Assembly: GCF_039539965.1 (NCBI RefSeq)
Contig: NZ_BAABED010000001.1
Span: forward strand, 2,108,001-2,172,000
Length of the DNA stretch: 64,000 nt
Direction of reading: 5' to 3'
Source of the DNA: Arthrobacter methylotrophus
GTDB lineage: Bacteria; Actinomycetota; Actinomycetes; Actinomycetales; Micrococcaceae
This document shows positions 9,463 through 16,621 of this stretch, piece after piece (position 1 is the stretch's first letter; each line of letters starts with the position of its first letter). Under the pieces are notes generated by a model. That model was given only the letters and a program-made list of their open reading frames with translations, did not search any database and was not told where the DNA came from. Made by a program: the position numbers and the translations under genes.

Positions 9463-10533
9463 TCAGATATTTTCGCGGCTGTTGTGTTCGCTGAGTGCCT
9501 GCCCGCGGCGGATTTCCTCTTCATCCTGCTCCTGCAGCTTCTTGCTGCGCTTGGTTCCCCGCGGACGCAGTTGGATGGTTTCCTCCGCGTCGATTCCTGC
9601 CTGGAGTTCCCGTCCGCGTTCCATTTCGGCGTCGAACTCCGCACCGAAGAGGAGGGACATGTTCAGTATCCATAGCCACAGGAGCGCCACGATCACGCCG
9701 CCGATTGTCCCGTAGGTCTTGTTGTAGCTGCTGAAGTTGGCCACGTAGAAGGCGAAGGCCACGGAGGCCAGGACGAAGACCAGGAGGGCGATGAACGAGC
9801 CGATGCTCATCCAGCGGAACCTGGGCTGTTTCACGTTCGGCGTGGCGTAGTAGAGGACCGCGATGACCGAGATGACCAGCAGAATGATGACCGGCCATTT
9901 GGCGATGCTCCATACGGCGAGCAAGTCCCCGTCGAGTCCCAAGGCAGTGCCTGCGGCGTCCGCCACAGGTCCGCTCATGGCCAGCATGCCGGCGATCAGG
10001 GCGACGACGGCAATTCCCAGCACGGTGACTCCAAGCATGGTTGCGCGAAGCTTGAGGAACGCCCGTCCCTCGTCGACTTCGTAGACGCGGTTCATGGCCC
10101 GGCTGAAGGCCCCCACGTAGCCGGAGGCGGACCAGAGGGCCGTGGCAAGGCCGATGAGGAGGGCGAAGCCGGCCGATCCGGACGTGGTGAGTTCCTCAAT
10201 GGGCTGCCGGATGGCGTCCACCGTGGAGCCCGGCGCGATCTTTTGGACGACATCGAGGAGCGCCCCGGTGGTCCTTCCTGCCTGCCCAAAAAGTCCGAGG
10301 AGGGAGACGAGCGCGAGCAGTGCGGGGAAGAGCGAAAGCACCGCATAATAGGTCAAGCCGGCTGCGGCGTCAGGGCATTGGTCCTTGCCGAACTCGCGCA
10401 GGGTTCTTTTGGCGATATACGCCCAGGTCGGTTTGGCCACCTGGGTCGGGCTGGCCGGTTTTCGGGAATCATCGGCAGCGGGGGCCCTGTCCGCCTTGAC
10501 GGTGCTTGTCTGGGCGGGATGTTCCGTCGTCAT
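9463..10533 (-). CDS. YihY/virulence factor BrkB family membrane protein
   Basis: A 356-residue integral membrane protein of the YihY (formerly RNase BN/BrkB) family. After a polar N-terminus of about 35 residues comes the conserved DQCPDAAAGLTYYAVLSLFP motif at the first helix, then around six hydrophobic segments (for example TMLGVTVLGIAVVALIAGML and IVALLWLWILNMSLLFGAEF), ending in a charged, glutamate-rich cytoplasmic tail. The molecular function is unsettled; proposals include transport or envelope roles, and the old ribonuclease assignment was withdrawn. It lies downstream of the DUF3618/Holin-X envelope block on the same strand, separated by a strong hairpin. Confidence 0.9.
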   Translation of the reverse strand: MTTEHPAQTSTVKADRAPAADDSRKPASPTQVAKPTWAYIAKRTLREFGKDQCPDAAAGLTYYAVLSLFPALLALVSLLGLFGQAGRTTGALLDVVQKIAPGSTVDAIRQPIEELTTSGSAGFALLIGLATALWSASGYVGAFSRAMNRVYEVDEGRAFLKLRATMLGVTVLGIAVVALIAGMLAMSGPVADAAGTALGLDGDLLAVWSIAKWPVIILLVISVIAVLYYATPNVKQPRFRWMSIGSFIALLVFVLASVAFAFYVANFSSYNKTYGTIGGVIVALLWLWILNMSLLFGAEFDAEMERGRELQAGIDAEETIQLRPRGTKRSKKLQEQDEEEIRRGQALSEHNSRENI

Positions 10534-10564
10534 GGTTGTCCCTCCTTCCTATAAGGGTGGAGGA

Positions 10565-10612
10565 GTGCCGGCCCCGCTCCCGGGAATGTGGGAAGCGGGA
10601 GGGGGCCGGCAC
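10565..10612 (-). terminator. Strong hairpin between DUF3618 gene and yihY-type gene
   Basis: Perfect 11-base arms GTGCCGGCCCC/GGGGCCGGCAC with a second internal stem (CTCCCG/CGGGAG). No T-run follows on the minus strand, which is common for actinobacterial terminators. It probably ends the upstream envelope operon or partly attenuates read-through into the YihY-family gene. Confidence 0.55.
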
Positions 10613-10625
10613 GCCTTCGCCGGGA

Positions 10626-11201
10626 TCAGGACGGCTGGATCCTGTCCTTTGCTTCCGCCGCACTTTCCGTGACGTCGGAGACCGCGGCCTGACTCTCTTC
10701 CTTGACGTGGTCGGCCGCCTCGAATGCTGCATCCTTCACGTTGTCCACGGCTTCCTGGGCGGGCTCCTGAAGACCCTGCGCCACGTCCTTCGCAGCGTCG
10801 GCGAGTTCGGTGGTCAGCGGTTCCGCAGCTTCCTTGAGGGCGACGGCCGCTTCTTTTTCCTTTTCGCTGGCCGGGGCGAGGGAAGCCAACAGCATTCCGG
10901 CGCCAAAGGCTATCAGCCCGGCGGCCAGCGGATTTCCCTCGGTCTGTCTGCTCAGCCTGCGGGGAGCGTCGGCGATCGCCGTACCGGCGTCGTCGATTGC
11001 CGAGCGACCCCGATCAGCGACGTCGCCTGCAGCACCCATGACGTTCTCCCTGGCACCGAACACGGCGTCCCTGACCTTGTCGGTCTGGCGGCGGACGACG
11101 TGCGACGGCGTCACCTTGTCCGCCACGGCGTCGACATTGGTTCCGAGCCGCCTGCGGGTTTCTTCAATCTCTGCACGGATGTCGTCCGGGTTTTCACTCA
11201 T
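10626..11201 (-). CDS. DUF3618 domain-containing protein
   Basis: A 191-residue protein from ATG 11201 (GAGGA at good spacing). The N-terminus SENPDDIRAEIEETRRRLG is the DUF3618 signature, followed by an amphipathic region with many A/D/E/K residues, a single hydrophobic stretch (NPLAAGLIAFGAGMLLASLA) near residue 105 and a long Ala/Glu/Lys-rich tail resembling late-embryogenesis-abundant repeats. Probably membrane anchored with extended helical tails. ATG overlaps the Holin-X stop by four bases. This trio recurs in actinobacteria, and a role in envelope stability is inferred only. Confidence 0.88.
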   Translation of the reverse strand: MSENPDDIRAEIEETRRRLGTNVDAVADKVTPSHVVRRQTDKVRDAVFGARENVMGAAGDVADRGRSAIDDAGTAIADAPRRLSRQTEGNPLAAGLIAFGAGMLLASLAPASEKEKEAAVALKEAAEPLTTELADAAKDVAQGLQEPAQEAVDNVKDAAFEAADHVKEESQAAVSDVTESAAEAKDRIQPS

Positions 11202-11623
11202 CGTTGTTCCTCGCGTGGTTTGAGTGTTTCTGGGATTTCCTGGATTGTTTCGGCTGTCTGGGGCATGCCCTTGATGGATTTGAGCTCCGCTCGTCCCTTG
11301 GATGCCAGGACGGCGCCCACGATCGCCCACAAGACCGCCACAACGACGGCGGACCACCCCAGCCCCATCAGAACGCCCAATGCGTACCAAAGGGCCACCG
11401 ACAGGAAGAGGAGGACAAAATGCCCGGCAACGCCGGCACCCGCCAGCATCCCCGCTCCTCTTCCCGCCCGTGCGGTGGACTGTTTCAGTTCCACCTTCGC
11501 CAGCTCCACTTCCTGGCGTATCAGGGTGGAAATGTCCTGGCTGACTTCCCCCAGGAGGTCTCCGAGGGAGGTCGTGTCCGCCTTTGCTTGTGCCGGGGTC
11601 GGCGGGAATTCGCTATCGGTCAT
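11198..11623 (-). CDS. Phage holin family protein (actinobacterial Holin-X type)
   Basis: A 141-residue protein with a conserved N-terminal amphipathic segment (LGDLLGEVSQDISTLIRQEV) and two adjacent hydrophobic helices (AGMLAGAGVAGHFVLLFLSV and WSAVVVAVLWAIVGAVLASK), the layout of PF07332 proteins. Despite the family name there is no phage context here; chromosomal members sit with DUF3618 proteins and are thought to be envelope proteins. Start and stop codons overlap both neighbours by four bases, so the three genes are translated as one unit. Confidence 0.88.
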   Translation of the reverse strand: MTDSEFPPTPAQAKADTTSLGDLLGEVSQDISTLIRQEVELAKVELKQSTARAGRGAGMLAGAGVAGHFVLLFLSVALWYALGVLMGLGWSAVVVAVLWAIVGAVLASKGRAELKSIKGMPQTAETIQEIPETLKPREEQR

Positions 11624-12624
11624 CGTTGCCCACCGCGGTCCGTACCGGTTCCGAATAGTTGCCCTGCCTCATCCGGTTCCGCCCCGACGACCGGAACCTC
11701 GGCATGCAGACCCTTCGAGCGGTCGCGGGTAAGCGGTTCGTCGGTCAGGTCTTCCTCCGGTTGGAGCTGTTCCGTCCCCTCGCCGGCCCACGATTGCCCT
11801 TCCTGCGGGTTCCCGTAGACGGGGTCAGCGGGATAGGCGGTGGGTGCCTCCCGGGTGCGCTCATTAGAGGCGGCGAGCCTGCCGCCGTCGTTCACCGGGA
11901 CCTCCGTGGCGTCGAGGTAAGCAGCGTTTGTCACGCTCGGACCCGGGAGGTGGACAGGGGGAGGGGGAACCGAATTTCCGGCTGCGGGGGCGTATACCTC
12001 CGTTGCCCTGTCGCCGGGCCGCGGCGCGGTCACGCCGGTGCTCTGCGTGCGCGCAGGGGCGTCCCCGACGCCGCTGAGGCTCCGACCGAGCCTTCCGGCC
12101 AGGACGCCGGCGCCTGCTGCGAGCAGGAGGAACGCGCCCGGACGCCGCCGGGCGAAGGTCTTCACTTCGTCGACGATCGAGCCCGGCTCCCGGTCGTCCA
12201 ACCAGGTTGCCGCGGATGACGTCCGTTCCGCCGCTTGTCGCACCAGATCTGTGGCAACTCCGGGGTCATTCGCGGCCTCGGCCATGGAACGAAGCTCTTC
12301 CGAAATGGACCGAAGCCCGGCGGCGACCTTTTGCTGCTGTATGCCGGCTTGGTCGCTCAGCTCCAGTTTCGCCTGGCTGAGCAGGTCCTTCGCGTTCGCT
12401 TTCACTTCGGACGCAACGTTGGCCGCTTCGGCCTTTGTGGTGTCCACCACGGACGTCGCAGATTGTTTAGCCTGTTCCGCGGTGTTCCCGGCCTCGTCCT
12501 TGATGGCGTCCAAGGTAGATGTATCAGCGGCCGGATCCGGCATGGTGCCTCGTGTGTCCGGTGCTCGTTGAGTGGTCGGGGAGGAGGCGTAGCTCCCGTC
12601 CGTCGGCCATTGGTTCTCTGTCAT
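11620..12624 (-). CDS. Hypothetical envelope-associated protein, first gene of the DUF3618 operon
   Basis: A 334-residue protein, not a named family to my eye. Residues 40-130 are Ala/Lys/Glu-rich heptad-like helix (AEAANVASEVKANAKDLLSQ and similar). A conserved segment ELRSMAEAANDPGVATDLVR leads to a basic patch and one hydrophobic helix (RPGAFLLLAAGAGVLAGRLG) near residue 165, followed by a disordered, proline- and acid-rich tail of 150 residues. This topology (cytoplasmic helix, membrane anchor, exposed tail) matches its two coupled neighbours. An AAG-N4-CTTAGTAT element lies 61 bases upstream, suggesting the trio shares a stress-type promoter. Confidence 0.82.
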   Translation of the reverse strand: MTENQWPTDGSYASSPTTQRAPDTRGTMPDPAADTSTLDAIKDEAGNTAEQAKQSATSVVDTTKAEAANVASEVKANAKDLLSQAKLELSDQAGIQQQKVAAGLRSISEELRSMAEAANDPGVATDLVRQAAERTSSAATWLDDREPGSIVDEVKTFARRRPGAFLLLAAGAGVLAGRLGRSLSGVGDAPARTQSTGVTAPRPGDRATEVYAPAAGNSVPPPPVHLPGPSVTNAAYLDATEVPVNDGGRLAASNERTREAPTAYPADPVYGNPQEGQSWAGEGTEQLQPEEDLTDEPLTRDRSKGLHAEVPVVGAEPDEAGQLFGTGTDRGGQR

Positions 12625-12684
12625 CTTCGCTCTCTTTCCAAGAAGCTCTGCTGCGGATCAAGAACCAGAAGTACTGGCCTTTAG

Positions 12685-12699
12685 ATACTAAGCGTGCTT
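12685..12699 (-). promoter_or_regulatory. AAGCACGCTTAGTAT element upstream of DUF3618 operon
   Basis: Minus-strand AAGCACGCTTAGTAT, differing by one base from the element at 56285. It is 61 bases upstream of ATG 12624. TAGTAT could serve as a -10 hexamer; no convincing TTGACA lies 16-18 bases before it, so an alternative sigma factor or operator role is possible. Confidence 0.45.
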
Positions 12700-13190
12700 A
12701 CCTTTCTGGCGTAAGCCCCCAATCGTGGCAACTTCTGACCGGATGCGGATGCGAGCTAATTCTGCGCGCAGGCGCAGGCGTTGGCGGCCCGCCGCTCGGC
12801 TTTCAGCAGGCGCAGGCCGCCGGCCAGCACGCCCACATCGCTGAAAGCCTGAAGGCAGAGGCGTGCGCCGTTTCCCCATCGGACAGGGGCCGAGCCGCGG
12901 CATCCCCGCAACGGCGGGTCCTGCAACCTCATCGGGCGGCTGCGAGCCATCCAGCGCGTACATCACGTGCGGGATACCGTCCCGCTCAACGTTCGTCAGA
13001 ACCCAGGCAAGGAAGGTACACGGTTTGGTCCATGAGTTTCTTGCTTTCCGGATGCTGCCGGAGGCGGAACCGACCCGACCAGCGCAGGACCATAGTCAAT
13101 GTTTCTCCCGCGCGAAGCGTCACCGATAGGTCTCGCCGTTCCCGACCGCACGCTCCAGCCCGTGTTCCGTCGCTTGCGAGGGTGGTTTGC
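12700..13190. other. Intergenic stretch without a convincing gene
   Basis: About 490 bases between the DUF3618 operon promoter and the alcohol dehydrogenase stop. A minus-strand frame near 12960-13010 reads TNVERDGIPHVMYALDG, which looks protein-like, but no start, ribosome site or family could be supported. It may be a gene remnant. Confidence 0.4.
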
Positions 13191-14246
13191 CTAGGGGGTG
13201 AGCAGGACCTTGATGGCCCGCCGTTCGTCCATCGCGCGGTAGGCCTCGGGCGCTTCCTCGAGCGGCATCACAGTGTCGAAGACCCTGCCGGGATTGATCG
13301 TTCCATCGAGCACGTCAGCAAGCAGTTCCGGGATATAAGTCCGGGCTGGGGCCATTCCGCCGGCAACGGAAATATTCGTGTCGAAAAGGTAGCGCAGCGG
13401 GGCTTCGGCGCCACCGGTCGGGACGCCGACGAAACCAAGAGCGCCGCCAGGACGGACACTGTGCAGAGCCTGTTCCATGGATTCCTTGGTGCCGACGCAC
13501 TCCAGGACGGAATCCGCGAGGACGCCTCCGAGTAACTCGCGGACCTTCGCGACACCGTCCTCGCCACGCTCTGCAATGATATCTGTGGCTCCGAACTCGC
13601 GGGCTATCGCTTGGCGGTCCGCGTGCCTGGACATGGCAATGATCCGCTCGGCTCCGAGCCGCTTCGCCGCGAGCACGCCGCAGAGCCCCACCGCGCCGTC
13701 GCCGACAACGACGACCGTCCTACCCGGGCCGGCCTTCGCCGCAAGAGCCGCGTGGTGGCCGGTGGCCATCACGTCGGACAACGTCAGCAGGCTCGCCCGG
13801 AGGGCGTCGTCAGGTTCAGTCACGCCGGGAACCTTGACCAAGGTGGATTCGGCGAGCGGTACCCGCACTGCCTGACCTTGGCCGCCGTCGATCGCGTGGC
13901 CGCTGTCATCCTTTCCGCCCCAGCCTGCCAAATGATCGCAGGCCACCGTGACGCCGTCCAAGCACTGGGGACAACTGCCGCAGCTGACCACGAACGGAGC
14001 AATCACGAAGTCGCCGACTGCCAGGGTGGTGATGTCGTCGCCGATGCTCTCAACGGTGCCGATGAACTCGTGCCCGATCGCGGACGGCTGGTGCGTGGGC
14101 TTGACGCCGCGGTACGGCCAGAGGTCCGAACCGCAGACACAGGAGGCGGTGACTCTCACGATGACGTCGGTGGGCAGCTGGACCGTGGGGTAGTTACGGT
14201 CTTCAACACGGATGTCGCCGGGACCGTGGATGATGGTGGCGCGCAT
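13191..14246 (-). CDS. Zinc-dependent alcohol dehydrogenase family protein
   Basis: A 351-residue medium-chain dehydrogenase from ATG 14246, preceded by GAGGAG. Catalytic zinc ligands are visible as Cys in SCVCGSD, His-Glu in GHEFIGTVES, and the structural zinc site is reduced to CGSCPQCLDGVTVAC. The Rossmann motif GDGAVGLCGVLAAKRLG binds NAD(P). The TNISVAGGMAPA and C-terminal RRAIKVLLTP segments resemble the glutathione-independent formaldehyde/threonine-dehydrogenase-like subgroup that acts on alcohols of unknown identity. It is monocistronic, facing away from the ABC exporter pair. The shorter start is preferred over TTG 14258 because of the ribosome site. Confidence 0.88.
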   Translation of the reverse strand: MRATIIHGPGDIRVEDRNYPTVQLPTDVIVRVTASCVCGSDLWPYRGVKPTHQPSAIGHEFIGTVESIGDDITTLAVGDFVIAPFVVSCGSCPQCLDGVTVACDHLAGWGGKDDSGHAIDGGQGQAVRVPLAESTLVKVPGVTEPDDALRASLLTLSDVMATGHHAALAAKAGPGRTVVVVGDGAVGLCGVLAAKRLGAERIIAMSRHADRQAIAREFGATDIIAERGEDGVAKVRELLGGVLADSVLECVGTKESMEQALHSVRPGGALGFVGVPTGGAEAPLRYLFDTNISVAGGMAPARTYIPELLADVLDGTINPGRVFDTVMPLEEAPEAYRAMDERRAIKVLLTP

Positions 14247-14482
14247 GGGGCTCCTCAAATGGTGGTTGTTGGGCTTGAACCGAGTCTATCCCCGGGGCAC
14301 GGCTCGTCGCTTCCCCTGCGTCGAGCGAGCCGGCGCTGGCAGGGCCTCCACCTCCCGGACGAGGATGAGTCTGCTTCTCAGCCTGGCGTGCTAGTGTCCA
14401 CGCGAGCTTCCTCTTGTGGCTGGCGCTGCCGGGAATCCACCTGCCCGTCCGCCATCCGCACAAACAACCGAATGGAAACCGC

Positions 14483-15181
14483 ATGACCGTACCTATTTTG
14501 ACCGCTCGCGAGCTCACTAAGTCCTACGGACGTGGTCCCGATCGCTTCGACGCCCTGAAGGGCGTCTCGCTGGACATTGAGCCCGGGGAATCCGTAGCGA
14601 TCGTCGGGAAGAGCGGATCGGGCAAATCAACGCTGATGCACCTTCTTGCCCTCCTGGACACGCCGGGGAGTGGCACCATCACCGTGGACGGGACGGCGGC
14701 CCGGAGCTTGAACGGGCGCAAACTCAACGGGCTACGCAACGAGATGTTCGGATTCGTTTTCCAGCAGTTCTTCCTCAACCCGGCTGCGAGCGTGCTCGAG
14801 AACGTGGTGCTTCCCCTGAAAATCGCCGGTGTCGGGGCAAGGGAACGGCGCCGCCGCGGCATGGAAGTCCTGGAACAGCTCCAGATGGCAGACAAGGCCC
14901 GGAACAAGGCCGCCAATCTTTCCGGCGGACAGAAGCAACGTGTGGTGATCGCCCGCGCGTTGGTGAACAAGCCCCGGGTCTTGTTCGCCGATGAACCGAC
15001 GGGAAACCTCGACACCGCCACGGGGCGGATCGTCGAAGACATCCTGTTCGACTTGAACCAAAACCATGGCATCACCCTGATCGTGGTAACCCACGACCAC
15101 GAGCTGGCCGAGCGCTTCCAGCGCCGCCTGTACATCCGAGATGGCCTGCTGATCACTACCGACGAGGAGCACGCGGCATGA
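14483..15181 (+). CDS. ABC transporter ATP-binding protein (MacB/LolD type)
   Basis: A 232-residue ABC ATPase from ATG 14483. Walker A GKSGSGKST is near residue 45, the Q-loop in FGFVFQQFFL, signature LSGGQKQR near 145, Walker B VLFADEPTGNLD and the switch histidine in VVTHDHE. The NLD after Walker B is typical of MacB/LolD/FtsE-like ATPases that power mechanotransmission-type exporters. The stop overlaps the permease start (ATGA), so this is a two-gene exporter. No periplasmic adaptor gene is present, as usual in monoderm bacteria. The substrate is unknown; relatives expel antimicrobial peptides or lipids. Confidence 0.93.
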   Translation: MTVPILTARELTKSYGRGPDRFDALKGVSLDIEPGESVAIVGKSGSGKSTLMHLLALLDTPGSGTITVDGTAARSLNGRKLNGLRNEMFGFVFQQFFLNPAASVLENVVLPLKIAGVGARERRRRGMEVLEQLQMADKARNKAANLSGGQKQRVVIARALVNKPRVLFADEPTGNLDTATGRIVEDILFDLNQNHGITLIVVTHDHELAERFQRRLYIRDGLLITTDEEHAA

Positions 15182-16464
15182 AACCGCTCGAAATACTGAA
15201 GACCGCCATCGCGAACAGCTTCCGCAGCAAACTGCGCACTACGCTAACTGTCCTGGCGATCTTCGTCGGCGCATTCACGCTGACCATCACCAATGGGCTC
15301 GGCACCGGCATCTCCAACTATATCGACTTGCAGCTTGCCGCCGTGGGACCGGGCAACGCCTTCACGGTGTCCAAAACCGACACCAGCGGCAATCCGGGAA
15401 CCGGGCCCAAGAAATACGACCCCACCATCAAGCGCGTGGCTGCCAGCGGCAGGCCCGGGTCCTCGCAGCTCACCCTCGACCAATCTGACCTGGACAAAAT
15501 CGGGGCGGTACCTGGCATCACTGGAGTTGCGCCCGTCACCAGGATCAACCCGGAATACATCCAGTGGAGCACTCACGACAAGTACCAACTCTCCGTCAGC
15601 GCACTTGCCGGAGCCCAGCCCCAACTAGCTTCGGGCACCAATCTGGATGACACCAACAGCCAGGCCCAGCTTCTTTTGCCGGTGGGCTACATCGCCCCGC
15701 TCGGATTCTCCGACAACAACCAGGCGATCGGCCAAGTCGTCACTATCGGGATCACCGACGCCACTGGCACGATGCACACGGTGGCTGGGAGCGTCGCCGG
15801 CGTAGAGCAGGACAGCCTGCTCAGCAGCTCCGGTATAGCCGTGAACAAATCCCTCTCCGCTGCCCTGAGCCAAGCCCAGGCTACCGGTGCCGTTGCCGCA
15901 GTTGCCAGCACCTGGACGGACGCGACCGCGAGCTTCGCGTCGTCGTCGTCGGCCCAAGTGAGCGACATGAAATCCAAGCTCTCCGCCGCCGGTTACACCG
16001 CCCAGACACTTGACGACAGGATTGGCACGGTCAAGACCGTGATCAGCGGGATCATCGGGGTCCTGGACGCCTTCGCCGTCATCGCCCTTCTGGCCGCGGG
16101 ATTCGGCATCGTCAATACCCTGCTCATGTCCGTCCAGGAACGTACCCGCGAAATCGGTCTCATGAAAGCCATGGGCATGGGAAGCGGTTCCGTGTTTGCG
16201 CTTTTCAGCACGGAGGCGGCGTTCATCGGCTTGCTGGGGAGTGTGATCGGTTCAGCCGCAGCCATCGGCCTCGGGACCGCAGTGAGCGGCGCTCTCGCCC
16301 GCGGTCCGCTGAGCGACCTTGCAGGACTACGCATCCTTGCTTTCGCACCGGGACCCGTGGGGGCCGTTGTCCTCCTCGTCATGGTGATCGCGTTCATCGC
16401 AGGCACGCTGCCGGCGTGGCGGGCAGCACGGCAGAACCCCATTGATTCGCTGCGCTACGAATAG
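15178..16464 (+). CDS. ABC transporter permease, MacB/FtsX type
   Basis: A 428-residue permease: first membrane helix at residues 15-40 after the conserved KTAIANSFRSKLRTTLTVLA, a large extracellular MacB periplasmic-core-like domain (about 230 residues, Ser/Thr/Ala-rich), then three C-terminal helices of the FtsX domain including GFGIVNTLLMSVQERTREIG and GLMKAMGMGS. It ends ARQNPIDSLRYE, the typical MacB-family tail. It works with the coupled ATPase to move a substrate at the outer face of the membrane by a mechanotransmission mechanism (family knowledge). Confidence 0.93.
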   Translation: MKPLEILKTAIANSFRSKLRTTLTVLAIFVGAFTLTITNGLGTGISNYIDLQLAAVGPGNAFTVSKTDTSGNPGTGPKKYDPTIKRVAASGRPGSSQLTLDQSDLDKIGAVPGITGVAPVTRINPEYIQWSTHDKYQLSVSALAGAQPQLASGTNLDDTNSQAQLLLPVGYIAPLGFSDNNQAIGQVVTIGITDATGTMHTVAGSVAGVEQDSLLSSSGIAVNKSLSAALSQAQATGAVAAVASTWTDATASFASSSSAQVSDMKSKLSAAGYTAQTLDDRIGTVKTVISGIIGVLDAFAVIALLAAGFGIVNTLLMSVQERTREIGLMKAMGMGSGSVFALFSTEAAFIGLLGSVIGSAAAIGLGTAVSGALARGPLSDLAGLRILAFAPGPVGAVVLLVMVIAFIAGTLPAWRAARQNPIDSLRYE

Positions 16465-16574
16465 GGGATGGTGCTCGAACGCGCGTCATGGTGGAACGTC
16501 AGCCTTGAAACCGGGACCCGTGCAGTGGGTTCCCAGCCGATCATCACCGGGCTACTATCGTCCTCTGAGACCGC

Positions 16575-16590
16575 TGTGACCTAGGTCATG
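16575..16590 (+). promoter_or_regulatory. Palindromic CRP-like site upstream of the formate dehydrogenase operon
   Basis: TGTGACCTAGGTCATG contains the perfect palindrome TGACCTAGGTCA and matches the TGTGA-N6-TCACA consensus of CRP/GlxR-type regulators at eight of ten fixed positions. It is 32 bases before ATG 16622 and about 17 bases after a possible -10 hexamer (TACTAT, 16553). That position would fit a repressor site or a site in the transcribed leader. Confidence 0.45.
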
Positions 16591-16621
16591 CGGCGGCAGT
16601 CCGACGAACTGGAGGCGCCCG

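Noticed and set aside
11198..11623. Prophage lysis module because of the holin-type protein
   Set aside because: No phage structural, lysin or integrase genes are near, and the gene belongs to a chromosomal envelope trio common in actinobacteria.
12688..12966. A 92-codon minus-strand frame upstream of the DUF3618 operon
   Set aside because: Arg/Pro/Gly-rich composition, no ribosome site, and it would run into the operon promoter region; only a small part looks protein-like.
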